Shown here: positions 27,050-38,393 of the stretch, piece by piece
Layout of the letters: each line of letters opens with the position of its first letter
Numbering within the stretch: position 1 is the stretch's first letter
Assembly (NCBI RefSeq): GCF_000003605.2
Contig: NW_003132863.1
Coordinates: 1 to 49,593 of the forward strand
Length of the DNA: 49,593 nucleotides
Direction: 5' to 3'
Source: Saccoglossus kowalevskii
Lineage: Eukaryota; Hemichordata; Enteropneusta; Harrimaniidae
The notes under the pieces: model-generated
What the model was told of the DNA's origin: nothing
Seen by the model: only the letters and a program-made list of their open reading frames with translations
Databases searched by the model: none
Made by a program: the position numbers and the translations under genes

Positions 27050-30000
27050 GTCAGTATTGCTTTCACATGCGACATGAGACTCAAGTTTGTACATTAGTGT
27101 CTAAAATAGTTTGTTTAGAAGGGTAAATCTCGTTAGATTTCTCAAAAAATCGCACTGTGTTGAATTTAGATGTGTTAAATATATGAACCAGTCGATTCGA
27201 TCATTTTGGGTACTTTCTGTATTTTTTGAACAATTTTTGAAAAAAATAATACATTTGGCCATTGTGTGCGAACATGGTGTGTCTGCTATCTCACAACACC
27301 GTGCGTTGGTTAGCGGTTGATTTCATCACTAAACGTCAACGCTGATTAAATAGCAACGTTTCAAATGAATATACAAGACATTGATCTTTGATTTGACGGA
27401 GGAATTTTAAAAATCGGTTGTCGCCTTAATTTTTTATGAATTTTTGAAAACGCAATATGAAATGCTGAATGTTAGGGTGGGTTCGGGCAATACAAAGGCG
27501 CATACCATTACACAGAGCAGTGGGGCTTTGCTGGTGGCGTGGCATGCCTAAGCATTCCAGCACCAATTAACAGAGTGTATCCGTCTTTCTTTTTAATTTC
27601 TAGGTCTGCGAAGAACAGCAATGCGAAGAGGAAGTTTTTACCCTTTCTATGAACTATGTTGATCGGTTTTTATCCGTGACGCAAATGAAGAAAAAATACC
27701 TTCAACTTCTTGGAGCAGCATGCATGTTCCTGGCATCCAAACTCAAAGAGACTCTACCACTGACGGCGGAAAAACTATGCATTTACACAGATCACTCAAT
27801 TACATGTGACGAACTCTTGGTAAATGAAGCATTCATTTTCCGCAAAAAAGTTTTATCAATTTTAATTAATCAACGCGATTGGTTATGTATACCATACAGT
27901 GTATTGGAATGTCGTTAAAATCTATTGTGTGGTCTGTGAAGGCCCTTCATGTCAGTAAAGTACCACATGTTCAGCGAAGCCCTTATCTGTGTTTTCAATA
28001 GTGGGAAATGTTCGATATCCGATTGGCCTGGTGTTGTGGCGGTATAAACCAAAATAAGATATCATGTTTCATTTTAAGTTAAAAAATGGAAATTGCAATC
28101 TGATTGTGTTTTACTTTGCTAATTTTGGAGTTTTTTGTTGCAATTTAAATTATAACCTAGTTTGCTACTGAGTCAGTTAATTACCAGTACTATACACAGT
28201 TGGGCTAATGATAGTTTTTTGGCCGATCAAGTTACAGCCCCCGACTTTAGTTAAGAAGATTTGTCTTATAAGTTGACATAAATTTGAATTATTTTGTTGG
28301 TTTTGATTCTCAAATTTAATGTCTAACTTTTTTTTATTTTTATGACTGTTCAAAATGATAAATTACACCTATAAACCTATATATCCCTGTTTCAACAATT
28401 ATGTTAATCCAACATTTCCTTTTGTTGCTATGGATCAATGGATAATTCCTTCGGTTAAGCTGGGTATTTATCAACTTTTCAAAATCACGTTTCCTTTTGA
28501 TAATCTTGAATAATACTTAAATATTCCACAAAATTTAAGTTTTACTAAATTCATGAGTGATTAATTTTTTTTTAAATGAAATCTACAAGTTTGTGATTTC
28601 TCAATAGTTTTTCTAATCTAATCAAACTTTCCTGGAGACTGATTTAGATTTATCGTGAAATGATGTAAAACAAAGCTTAAGTTAGATTTTCAAGATGTGT
28701 TGGTTTGGTTCATGGTTCACTTGAATGCATGAATATAAAAAGCAGACTTAAAATGCTTGGCTGTATTTGTTTATGTATTTAGTTTTTGGACAAGTTGAAG
28801 GTTGAAACTTGCAAAGGCATAGACATATATGCCTCCAAGCAGATTAAATTACAACTAGTTTTAAACACTTTTTAACTTGTTTATAAAAGTTATACAAAGA
28901 TTCATTGGCTGATAAATTGAAACTTTCAAATATTTTAGCCAATCAGATTGCAATTCTCACATGCTGTCTTTGATACGACTATCATCATTGGTTGTTTTTG
29001 TGAAAACATTAACCTACAGTAGAGAGTTGAGCTGTTTGCTGACGGTATTTTACCATTTCTACCCTAGGACATGGAACTGCTTGTATTGACCAAACTTAAA
29101 TGGGATTTGTCGGCCGTCACGCCTCATGACTTTCTTGAGCAAATTCTCAGTCGATTACCGCTTGATAAAGACAATAGTGACGTGGTCAAGAAGCATTCAC
29201 GAACATTTATCGCACTTTGTGCAACAGGTTGGTTTGTTTGTAGATTATTTTCTCCCCCTGCTTGAGAAGTGTTTAATGTACCCAGCGATTACAACAAAAT
29301 CACTGCAGTGTAAATATATTTCAAGTGAAATGTAACACCATTATAGTATTGTTAAATATCAAGTAGTTTTTTGCATCAAAGATGTTTTGTATCATATGAA
29401 TTCACTTATAAAAAATCAATGCACAATATTTAGGTTTTATTTAAAGTAAACAAAATAGAACACAATTTACAACTATCATGATTGCCAGATTGTGTCTATA
29501 GTTATGGAGCTGTTTTGTGCAATTTATGTTAATTGCATTAATCAGAAGTACACCTAATTACTGTAGTCTAATTAGTGGAAAAGTGATACAATTGATACAT
29601 TGTAATAATTCAAGTTCAAAATCACGGCATGATGTAAAACAAAGAGTGACTTTGATTTTGATAAAACCTTGGTACCTCTCTTGTCTATTCAAAACTCTGT
29701 GCTGCCTGAACAACAATTTAGTGTACAGTTGGTTTAGTGTCTATAAAATGGTGACTGGCTATTGAAGTATTTTGAGTGTTTTCATTGACAATGATGACCA
29801 GTTATCTCTGATAAATTAGACCATCATTGTTGGCATGGTTATTGGAATTTATATTACCCGTACACTGTCACGGATGTTAATTGCTGTCTATGAAATAAAT
29901 CTTCTTGTGAAAGACGCTAAATCGAGTGTTCATTTTTGCCAGCATTTTTTAAATGTGTATTTGTTTTATTTATTGACAGATTACAGGTTTGCAGTTTACC

Positions 30001-33000
30001 CACCGTCCATGATAGCTGCAGGAAGTATTGGCGCTGCAATACATGGTTTGAATGATGTCCACTCACAATGCAAATCTTACACAAATATTACAGAACGTTT
30101 ACAAACTATTACAGCAATCGATTCGGTAAGTTTGCTCCGTACAACTCTAAGTATCGTTGGTAAAAATGTAGTGTAACCAAAATGTGTCATAAACCGCTCA
30201 AACAACGCAAGTTACGACTTTTGATTCGTTATGAAATAAAGAAAGCTTTCGTTGTTCTTCAAAACCGCGTTATTTTTTGTTAGGTTTGGAAACCTGCTGG
30301 TTATGTCATGGCATGCATATTGTACAGTTGTAACTGCTTCACCTCGTTTTGTCTGATTTGAGAATATCACAGCTGGTTTTTAAAATCCCTACTGAGCTGC
30401 GATATAAACATTATTGTGTTTGTAGCAATGGCTTATAGTAAGCCATAGTGTGAATGCATTTCATCCTGTTTTGAAATGCAGTGTTGATTAGAGAAGGTGT
30501 TAACCCATTAGCATTCAATATACAAACAGTCAGTGAATTGTATAATCTTCTTCCTTCTCTAAAAGATAGGATAAATCTAAAACTATGGTGTTTTCAGTGA
30601 TAATCATAATTTAATCCAATACATAACAATTATTACGGTGTTGTAGTACATATCTTTTTTTTAAATGTTTTGTGCTAGGCGACAGTTTCGAACATTGACT
30701 GTCTCTCCTGACTAGTGCTGACACATAGTGCATTTTTGTCACAGAAGCCCTATTCATGCTTGGGACCAAATGACAGGGCTGTGCGATCCTCCCCCAATCA
30801 AATGGCAATTCAATGCGCTATCCTGGTGTCAACCATGCCTGGTCTCACACAAACAGACCTTAACCAATTGTTCCTTCAAAGTCGTGAATGAATCTCAGCC
30901 AGTGGATTTTGCTTTTCTGTTGAGTCTGTGGCACACTCATCCAGGGTAAGGGGTCAAACCTTTTTTGTATTCAGCCTAAGGTAGGATTTGAACTTGGCTT
31001 CTACCGACCGACCGAGTCTGATGCAACAACCACTATGCTACCAGTTAGTCGTACATATCTTAGCGTCTTGGACTTTATATTAGATTAAGGTGAAAATGAG
31101 GAATTCAAGGGAGTTGTTCCACACCCATTCAGGCCACTGCATATAGCACACCTACTCATATTAAGCATGTGGGTGACAGAATTTTTTCCATGTCCTAGTT
31201 TCGCTTTGTGCAAAATGCTTCAACTCGTGGGTGATCTTGTTCACACTTTGTAGCGATGAACTGCTTAGATTTTATTTCAATTTGAGAAATCTGTACTGTT
31301 TGTCCAAAAAGCAGAGTGCTGTTGAAAAAATGTGCATCTTTATCACAAATGAATATCCTGTCCCAAAATGAGAAAATTGTTCGTGGGAAGTGGTTTTGAT
31401 TAAAGGGCATTACGTGTGTTGGCCAATGAATTCAGTTTCTAAAATCTGAATTGTTCGTTCTCGCATAATCTCGTCTTGTCTAAAGCCGATCACATGCTTC
31501 AAGGAAGGCATTAGAGGATGCAATCATTTTGGGTTTGTTTTTCCACTAGTTACTTTACATAAAAATAAAATGTATTTTCTCCACCTTAATTAATTAATTG
31601 ACGTATTCTTTTTTACTGTTTGCATTTGTTGTCAGCCTTGTTGTATAACGCAGTCATGACCTTTCTTAGTAGTTACCGCACTTGTACATTTCTATGTCCG
31701 TTGTCCTTGTGGTTTTCATTATAGATTCTTTTCATGAGGTATTTAAACTAGAAACAATGTCTGTTTCACCACTTTTATTAATCCCTTAGACAAAGGTGTG
31801 TGTGAACTACATTCACCAATGTCCAGTCCTGTTAAATCAGAATTGTAACTGGACAACACAATTGCTAATGTGTGTGCCAATTCTTACGATCTGATTATGA
31901 CTGATCTGTGATCAGTTGATGTCCCAAGAGACGTAATGTCTCACATTTCACCCTGGAATGACATTGCTATCACAAATCTTGTATTGAAATGCTTTTGACG
32001 ATACATTGATAAGGTTGACATTAAAAAATAGGGATTCTCTCTGTTCGGGTTGAATGCGAATATACCTTTCCCGAATCAGATTGTTCATTAAGTTGGACCT
32101 GTCCTATCTGCGTGTTTACTCCCCACCCATCCTATGCCACTACTCTGATAAAACTTATCAGTTCTGTATCTTAAAACCACTTGAAATCATTGTGACCCAT
32201 ATATACTGCTATTTTGGTAATGGATAACTGATTTCTTGGAATTGAGTTACACTATCTCTGCTCTGTTCAAGGTCATTATAGGTCAGTTGAGCAGGTATTT
32301 TAATGTCAGTGTCTGACTTGTAAAAGAATAATTTATTTTAAAGGTCCATTTGACCAATCAGATGCCGACGCTGCTTAACCGTTGGGTTGTCCCTCAGACA
32401 TGCATTGCATTTGGTATGAGTGTGTGTCTCTATTCTTCTTCATCTTTTCATTGACCGCTCCTTTTGTTAAATACTTCCGTTCTGCATCAAGAGATTAATA
32501 GAAACGAACCACCATTACAAAAAGTCTGTGTAGTCAGTACACAATTGACCTATATCACGCTGTTGTCTCTATTTTTAGGCTCAGTAACTTCAGGTACCTG
32601 TTAGTGGGTGACCATTCATTTGTCAGTGGTCACTCATCGGCCAGAGGCCGTACTTTGAATGGTTAATCAAAATTTTGAATACATTCCTCTGTGTTCTCTC
32701 AAGCCAATAACTGAGAACTCACAGGAGTCTGTAAGTTCAAACAGCGGCCACTACGCTCTGGTGCATAGGTGAACACACCACTGGACTCAACATGCAGTAA
32801 ATATGGTCAGTTTATTCCCACAGGCCGCTGTATGTAAATTGTATACAGACCCACTACGCAACTAATGTTAACGGCCTAACTGATCACAGAGGTATGATGT
32901 GATGATTAAGGCACATTGGTAATAAATTCTGAAATACTCAGCTGCTAACATTTGAAGGCCATACATATCATAGCCTGGTTCCTTTCCAAACATATCCAGT

Positions 33001-34948
33001 ATCGACTGGTGGCTGCCAATCTACCGCTGCTCTAATATTGTTAAAAACCCACCACTGTATTTTTCGTTTTTTCTGTTAGGAGTTGAAGTTTATGAAAAAT
33101 GAGGGATAATTTTGGTTTAAAACTTTCTCATTCTTTGTGTGTTTGAGGGCTGTCCAGCTGCAATGCATTGACCGAAAACCAGAGAGATAGTAGAAAAAAA
33201 ATGCAAATTTTATATTCTTGTACATAGTTCGGAAGTTTTTTATTTTTTCTCTTGATGTTGTAGCTGTAGCTTTTCTTCATCAAATGTTTTTGGTGTTATT
33301 TTTTAAAGTGTTATTTTCTCTGGGCAAATTTTTGTTTTTTTAAAATATACCACCATTATCTTACATGCATTCAGTCCTAGTCTTGTAGCTGGTGTTCTTA
33401 CTTTTAGGCGTGGAATATACGATTTTGTTAGAGGGGTGGCTGGGTGTGGTTCATGGTAGACATATTCGAAGTTATGCAGAACAATTTGAAGTGGTCCTTT
33501 GTGAGTTCAGAATGGCTTTCGTTTGTAAGAATTTCCCTACTCCACATTATAAGGACAAAATAACACTAGCATAATGTCATTGGTTTAATGCTACTGTTCT
33601 TTTCTTTACTAACAAAGGATGCAACAAAACACGGCAATTAAAAAATGTGGATATCAGTTTTCGGTTTATGAAAGAAGACTCCATTTTGTTACAGTGCTTT
33701 ATTCTGTGGTCTTCATGCTTGTCTTGTTTTAGGTACAGCCAGCCTTACTTGGCCACTCATAATAATACTCGTGTTTACCGTCTTACCATATTGTCATGCA
33801 TCAATAATATTTCTTCCCATTCATTAAAATTAAATTTAGTTAAAGCAATTTTTTCTTATTCTTTCCTTTCAAACAAAAGTATTATTTATCATCTGTTTTT
33901 CATGTACGCTTCAAAGTTTTTTAAAGTTCACAAATCTAGTTTTATCATAGAGTAACAAATTTAAATTTTCAAATGGCCTAGTGTTTATTATTCCAGTGCT
34001 CTTATATTGTAGGCTCTTTGCCCTTTGACCTTGCAAATATTTCTCTAACCACTTTTCTGGTGTCAATTACACTAACAAGAAAAGCTGAGATTCGGCATAT
34101 TTTGGAGTTCAGCAGAAGCATTCATTGTTCAAATCACTGAAAACCCATCATAGTTTTGGTTCAATAGTTGAGTGGTCTACAATTGTCCATGGTGTTTCAT
34201 CATAATGGCATTTTGATTCAATCTAAATAAAATTGTTAGAAAAAGTTATAAAAACAAATTTGTTTTTATTGTGATCTTAGGTAATAATGTGCAACACTTT
34301 AATACTTTGCAAATTATGGAAATGTAATTTGCTAAATGAGTGTGAGTAAATAAATAGTATTTTAAGACTGATTTTTCTTGTGACTGTAAACTATGTGTTT
34401 ACATAAATCAGTCAAGATATTCTAAAAAAAAAGCTAATGATGTGACTAAAACAGAAAAGACAGAAGCTGTAAAATATATTAACTAATTTAAAATTCACCC
34501 TCAGTTAAGGATTAAATGGGGGTTAAAATCTTGTTTAGGTTATGCGAGATTAATTAAGATTAAACTAACCAAAGAATGCACTCAGTACACTGTGTGAAAA
34601 TTACCACTACCATGTGTGTGGCCAGTATATCAATTCACCCACACCCAGATTAGGTTACAGTGGCGCCCTCAATAGTTTGAATTGGGAAATTCGGGAATCT
34701 TATTACAGAAGCGCCCTCACATGTTTTGATGTGGAAATTTTGTTTGAAATATTTAAAACGGGCCTTTAATGTGTACAAATTTTAATGTTCATTTATTCTG
34801 TTTATTTTAGGATTGTTTAAAGGAGTGCCAGGAACAGATAGAACAGCTACTCAATAACAACCTATGTCCTGTTCCAACAAAGCATGAGAATGAGAAAGAA
34901 ATTGAACAGCCAACAACCCCCACCGATGTCCAGGACGTTCATTTTTGA
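26840..34948 (+). CDS. CCND: G1/S-specific cyclin D (D2/D1-like), five coding exons, 289 aa
   Basis: D-type cyclin, the mitogen-responsive nuclear partner of CDK4/6 that drives Rb phosphorylation in G1. Exons are 26840-27049, 27604-27819, 29068-29227, 29980-30125 and 34811-34948, all bounded by GT..AG. Junction phases 0,0,1,0 join without a break into 289 aa, the length of vertebrate cyclin D2. The Rb-binding LxCxE motif (LLCFE) is at residues 9-13. The first cyclin box follows from about residue 60 (MVATWMLE, then MNYVDRFL at 86-93), with the CDK-contacting lysine region SKLKE at 115-119. The second fold spans about 155-250. The C-terminus keeps the TPTDV phosphodegron core with Thr280 before Pro281. 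Oddities: six residues (MCDHRT) precede the Met that aligns with the usual start, so either ATG (26840 or 26858) could be used, and the tail ends QDVHF instead of the common RDVDI/RDIDL. Exon structure is seen directly; function is from family knowledge. Confidence 0.95.
27604..27819 (+). CDS. CCND: Cyclin D coding exon 2
   Basis: Encodes residues 71-142, [10 protein letters not shown] to TCDELL: the core of the N-terminal cyclin box with [11 protein letters not shown] and the near-invariant [11 protein letters not shown]. The acceptor is TTTAATTTCTAG and the donor CTCTTG|GTAAAT. Translation past the donor leaves the family alignment at once, which supports this exon end. Confidence 0.95.
29068..29227 (+). 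CDS. CCND: Cyclin D coding exon 3
   Basis: Encodes [22 protein letters not shown] through to FIALCAT. The acceptor is TTTCTACCCTAG and the donor ACAG|GTTGGT, phase 1. The split codon G|AT restores the Asp of CATDYRFA across the junction. The TPHDF and KH.(Q/R)TFIALCAT blocks are D-cyclin hallmarks of the second cyclin fold. Confidence 0.94.
29980..30125 (+). CDS. CCND: Cyclin D coding exon 4
   Basis: Encodes (D)[20 protein letters not shown] through ITAIDS. The acceptor is TTATTTATTGACAG and the donor TCG|GTAAGT, phase 0. YPPSMIA.GS.GAAI is strongly conserved among D cyclins. The following 4.7-kb intron is the longest in the gene. Confidence 0.94.
30657..31050 (-). mobile_element. tRNA-derived SINE with perfect target-site duplication
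   Basis: Lies antisense in cyclin D intron 4. On the - strand its head has an A-box-like TGGTAGCATAGTGG (31043-31030) and a B-box-like AAGTTCAAATCCTACC (about 30996-30981). The other end is a poly-T (poly-A in element sense) at 30654-30662. It is bracketed by the 11-bp direct repeat GTACATATCTT at 30646-30656 and 31051-31061. Perfect repeats imply a fairly recent insertion. Confidence 0.8.
34655..34745. repeat. Two-copy tandem repeat with GCGCCCTCA
   Basis: TTACAGTGGCGCCCTCAATA and TTACAGAAGCGCCCTCACAT lie about 47 bases apart, each followed by TTTGA..GGAAATT. A small local duplication in intron 4, close to the last cyclin exon. Confidence 0.5.
34811..34948 (+). CDS. CCND: Cyclin D coding exon 5 (C-terminus)
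   Basis: Encodes 45 residues, [14 protein letters not shown] to the TGA stop. The acceptor is TTTATTTTAG. It carries the last helix of the second fold, a hydrophilic linker rich in Glu and Lys, and [11 protein letters not shown]. Thr280-Pro281 matches the site that, in vertebrate D cyclins, is phosphorylated to trigger export and degradation. The flanking charged residues are only partly kept. Confidence 0.94.
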   Translation, partial: DCLKECQEQIEQLLNNNLCPVPTKHENEKEIEQPTTPTDVQDVHF

Positions 34949-35195
34949 ATACTGCAATCAACTAAACTGATCCGATTCGTAGAATGTTATAAGAATGCTA
35001 CGTTGCTATGTACAATACGGTTCCTAAAACATCGTGATGTAAAGCTGTGTTCCAGAAATCTTCAAAACTGCAATGATCTAGTCATGTTACTTCATCTCAC
35101 AGGACAGTCTTTGTAATCAACGAGAAAACTGACAATCAATCCAACTTTGCTGTTACTTTCGTGGAACACTGCCCTCTATGTGACTTTTTAGTTTT

Positions 35196-36662
35196 GTTGC
35201 CTAGTAACATCACTAAAATCTACACTGCTAACCAGTTTACTGTCTACTGCCCAATTCATGTGTACAATTTATTTGTATAAAACTGCCCAAATTTGTAAGT
35301 TAGAAAGAAAAAAAACTGCCTGTTTTCCAGTCTTCATAATTTCTCTTTTGCATATCATCGTTAACTGCCAGTTGCTAATCAATATGCGAAAGAGAAACTG
35401 CCAATTTTTAGACGAATATTGTATTTTTATAACGTTTTTATCAAAATTTTGAACCAAATTATGTTTGTATGAATCCCCAGATTCATCTCTACTGAGATAT
35501 TCATTCATTCGTTTGTTTTTGTTTAAAATTTTTTTTATCTTGCTATCACTATGGTAACCCACTGATACTCAGTTGCTGAAACTGATGGAGTCGTTTATTG
35601 TCACTAGAAATTTATTTTCATGGTTTTGAACGTAATTTTTACCGATTTGTTATGAATCAGTTTTGTTACCATAGCAACCATGAAAATGAAGTCTGCAGTT
35701 TGAATGATTTCACATTAGACAGCTGGGATTTATTTTAAATCTGCTTTTTTATCTCTAATTATATTCGATTATCCCTACTTTTATTGTGGAGTTGCATCAA
35801 TGGAATTCCTGTCATACAAGATTTGGGAAATTTTCATGAATTTAAAAAAAAAATCATCTTCTAAAAAAAATTATACATTTAAATGTATTCATTGCACCAG
35901 CCAACTATTGTTTTAACAGTTTTGTGTGAACTTTGAACTTAGTGTTTGTTTGGTTGAATTGGGTTTTATTATTATATTCCGTCATGACATACGGAAAATG
36001 TTATTGCTTGTCTTATCTATTTATGAAAATAATGGAATATCCCACCTTCCCAGAATGCACTATCAAAATTAGTGAGGGAACTAAGGATTGTGGGACAATT
36101 ACAATATTATTTACAATTATTGTATCGTTTGTTTGTTGGTTGGTTGATAATTTACTCTTGATTTCTCTTTTATACCTCATGTATGTATAAAATACAGTAA
36201 GTTAGATGAAGTCTTGTTACCTAGCAACTGTAGCCATATTGTTATTTACGTAATTTGTCCAGATAAATGTATTAGCAAACTTGCTTGAAAACTAAAGTTA
36301 AAATAAATTGTTCATGCGTGTTTGTAAACAAATTTTACCTCATACCGTACCAGAATGAGGCTATATTTTCTCAAAATTCCACTTTTTAAAATTCTATTTT
36401 AATATGCAAAAAGATTCAAATCTGGGATAAATTTACTTAAAAATTGTGGAAACATTTTGGGTGAATTTTGACATGAAATGTTTTTTTTTTTTTTTTTGAA
36501 CTGTGAAAGTCAACTGTATATGCTGTACTTCTGTTGGTTGCCTGGGTAACAATTCATTTCCCCCCCACAATGCAACTACATCTTTACTTTCAAAATTATA
36601 TATTTGAGATTTGATGATAATTATATACATTCATTGTGAGAAATTGCTGTTACCATGGTAAT
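35196..36662. promoter_or_regulatory. Five X-box-like palindromes in the cyclin D 3' UTR
   Basis: GTTGCCTAGTAAC (35196-35208), GTTACCATAGCAAC (35665-35678), GTTACCTAGCAAC (36216-36228), GTTGCCTGGGTAAC (36537-36550) and GTTACCATGGTAAT (36649-36662), plus a half site GGTAAC at 35553. All fit the RFX-type pattern GTTRCC..GYAAC. They may be DNA binding sites, RNA hairpins or seeds of a repeat; which one cannot be told from sequence alone. Confidence 0.5.
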
Positions 36663-36754
36663 TGGTCAGCCATCTTGGTTGTGTTTGTAAATGGTGTGAC
36701 TATAGTCAGTGGTCAAGTGGTGAAAGATTCATTGTATATATAATGATATTATGA

Positions 36755-36760
36755 AATAAA
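36755..36760 (+). terminator. Polyadenylation signal AATAAA of cyclin D
   Basis: Canonical hexamer in ATGAAATAAAGCACA, followed by A-rich sequence and the T-rich GTTTGAGTTGTTTGAATATT downstream. It is the last good signal before the repeat-bearing intergenic region begins. Confidence 0.5.
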
Positions 36761-36813
36761 GCACATTTCATATGAAGAAGAAAGTTTGAGTTGTTTGAAT
36801 ATTTTTTGCAGTT

Positions 36814-36970
36814 AAAGGGCTCCCTTGGGTCTCCTCACCCATAAATCTGCCCCTCCAGTACCCCAGTTAATTGTATATACCCTAACTTCAAGATGCAGAT
36901 TAATAGTTATCTGAAGGAGCATATACAATTACATTGGGGGGGCTGGAGGGTTAAGGAACTCTTTCAATTT
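36814..36970. repeat. Palindromic MITE-like element just past the cyclin D polyA site
   Basis: Arms CCCTCCAGTACCCCAGTTAA with TTGTATAT (36851-36878) and ATATACAATTACATTGGGG with GCTGGAGGG (36921-36950) pair across a loop of about 42 bases. Weaker flanking arms, AAAGGGCTCCCTT and AAGGAACTCTTT, extend the structure. Confidence 0.6.
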
Positions 36971-37147
36971 TTCTTGCGTGTTACAGAATTATGTCTTATG
37001 TGAATTATGTGAATTATGTCTATTCGGTCTAATACTGAAAACGAAAGGAAATTCTGAACTTTTTGACTGAAATGTTGGGGGGAAAAATTTGACATGCCCA
37101 CTCAGAGCATGTCGCATACGACTTATTTACCACTTCCGTGTCACTGA

Positions 37148-37331
37148 GAATGTTCTAGAACCGTACTGTGTCTGGGTGGAATATTCTATATTTTTTAGAA
37201 ATGGTTGAATAGGTAATAGAACACTGTAGGAGGCAATAGAAGGTAATGGAACATTCTAGAAATTTGTAGTAAGTTCCAGACTCATGTATGCTGATGTAAT
37301 GGTCTATTTATAGACAGTGGGGGTATATATA
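37148..37331 (+). promoter_or_regulatory. Heat-shock-element cluster with TATA box
   Basis: Two perfect three-unit HSEs, GAATGTTCTAGAA (37148-37160) and GAACATTCTAGAA (37249-37261), and a two-unit GAATATTC (37179-37186) precede GGTATATATAGG (TATA at about 37323-37331) by 62 bases. This is the layout of a heat-inducible promoter, or of an LTR carrying one. Downstream to about 37680 there is no long frame. HSF responsiveness is inference. Confidence 0.5.
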
Positions 37332-37725
37332 GGGGAGTTGTTCAGCACTGAGTTCAGATCGGAGATCTCGTTGAATTGTATTGGAGTTTAAGTATCTAGT
37401 TATTGGAGTAGTGGAGTTTTACCGCGTTATTGTACTTGATGTTTGCAGAGTATAATAATACCAGTACCAGTTGAAACCTCATCTGTTGGCTCCGTGTTCG
37501 TATGTTATCATCGCCGCCAGGAAAGTCTTTCTGTTACTGTTGCCATTTTGGTATTTGAACCATCACACCTGTACTAAACCAATTACGGTAATATTATGTT
37601 GCGTGTGACAGAGCATCATATTGTTGTATTCAACACAAGTTCTGTCATTGCCTGGAAATATAAACTGCTGGTGTGTTACAAACTAGTTTGAGTTTGGTGA
37701 ACTTAAAATCCCAACAAAACATGTA

Positions 37726-37887
37726 ACCTTTTCACCACCAGTTCTCATCACAAAATATTTTATAGTCTGCCCCTTTCTTCAAAAGATTGGGTCAAAAATA
37801 GTAAAAACTGAAAATTTTGTCTGTTGGCTCCAAACAAAATTAGGGCTCATTTCCAGAAATATGAGAAAGTCTGGTGGTGAAAAGGTT
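37726..37887. mobile_element. TA-flanked MITE, family B (short copy, perfect ends)
   Basis: The terminal inverted repeats ACCTTTTCACCACCAG and CTGGTGGTGAAAAGGT are perfect and flanked by TA on each side. The interior is homologous to the reverse of the element at 14292-14530. The - strand frame starting at 38051 runs through it and is not a gene. Confidence 0.8.
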
Positions 37888-38153
37888 ACTAGAGTTTTTG
37901 TATAAAAGACGCGATGTGATTCTTGTGGTCCCAACAACGATTTACATGTTATTGGTGGCGTACTACCGAATTTGCTGAGTATGCCACCAACGGCGTTAGT
38001 TGTAGTCGTACTATACTGTTGGCTGGTCCCCGCCTCTACGCACAAGCTCAAAGAGGCAGGTTACGCCATTAATAAAATATGAAATCTGATTGGTCGGGAC
38101 ATGGATTCTTCTAATTGGCTATTCAATAGTACTTCCGGGGCACTTGTTCAAAC

Positions 38154-38312
38154 ATGGCGGCAAATTTCAATTTGAAGTTGTCTACGAAAATTGCCCTATC
38201 AAAGAGGAATATTTGCCAAAAAGGAGGCACTCCATGGTCTGACTCAGCAGAATCTAGGAACGCACCTTTCGCGGCTTCATTGGGGAGCCCGACGTACAGT
38301 CCCTCATTTTAA
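38154..38312 (+). CDS. Compact 52-codon ORF with promoter-like sites and polyA signals
   Basis: ATG GCG GCA opens a 52-aa frame, MAANFNLKLSTKIALSKRNI at the N-terminus and GSPTYSPSF at the C-terminus, ending TAA at 38310-38312. It is preceded by two inverted CCAAT boxes (ATTGG at 38089 and 38114) and an ETS-like ACTTCCGGGG (38131-38140). The ATG sits in a YY1-type ACATGGCGGC box. Two AATAAA hexamers follow within 25 bases (38321 and 38329), and a Tc1-like element begins 80 bases later. I do not recognise the protein. It is Ser-rich and basic, with no membrane segment. It could be a small gene, the first exon of a gene cut off by the insertion, or a chance frame at a promoter. Confidence 0.4.
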   Translation: MAANFNLKLSTKIALSKRNICQKGGTPWSDSAESRNAPFAASLGSPTYSPSF

Positions 38313-38393
38313 AAGTGCAAAATAAAGTAATAAATACTCACACGTATCAGCAGTGTGGTACTATGTAGCACTTTTTTTTTAATGTTACATGTA

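Larger units (their letters stand above)
34949..36780 (+). other. CCND: Cyclin D 3' untranslated region
   Basis: About 1.8 kb from the TGA to the last good polyadenylation signal, AATAAA at 36755-36760; an earlier AATAAA at 36302-36307 could give a shorter form. The stretch is T-rich, has several ATTTA pentamers (for example 35267-35271) and a poly-T run at about 36481-36497. Frames in it (35258, 35933) look like chance. It also contains five X-box-like palindromes, described separately. Long AU-rich 3' UTRs are usual for D-cyclin mRNAs; the end point here is inferred. Confidence 0.6.

Noticed and set aside
31000-31050. Possible tRNA gene on the - strand
   Set aside because: A- and B-box-like motifs are present, but no cloverleaf is apparent and the unit is a SINE head with target duplications.
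37073-37680. Complete LTR with TG..CA ends
   Set aside because: TGTTGGGG..GTTACA could be ends, but the flanking five bases do not match and no partner LTR is present; kept only as an HSE/TATA block.
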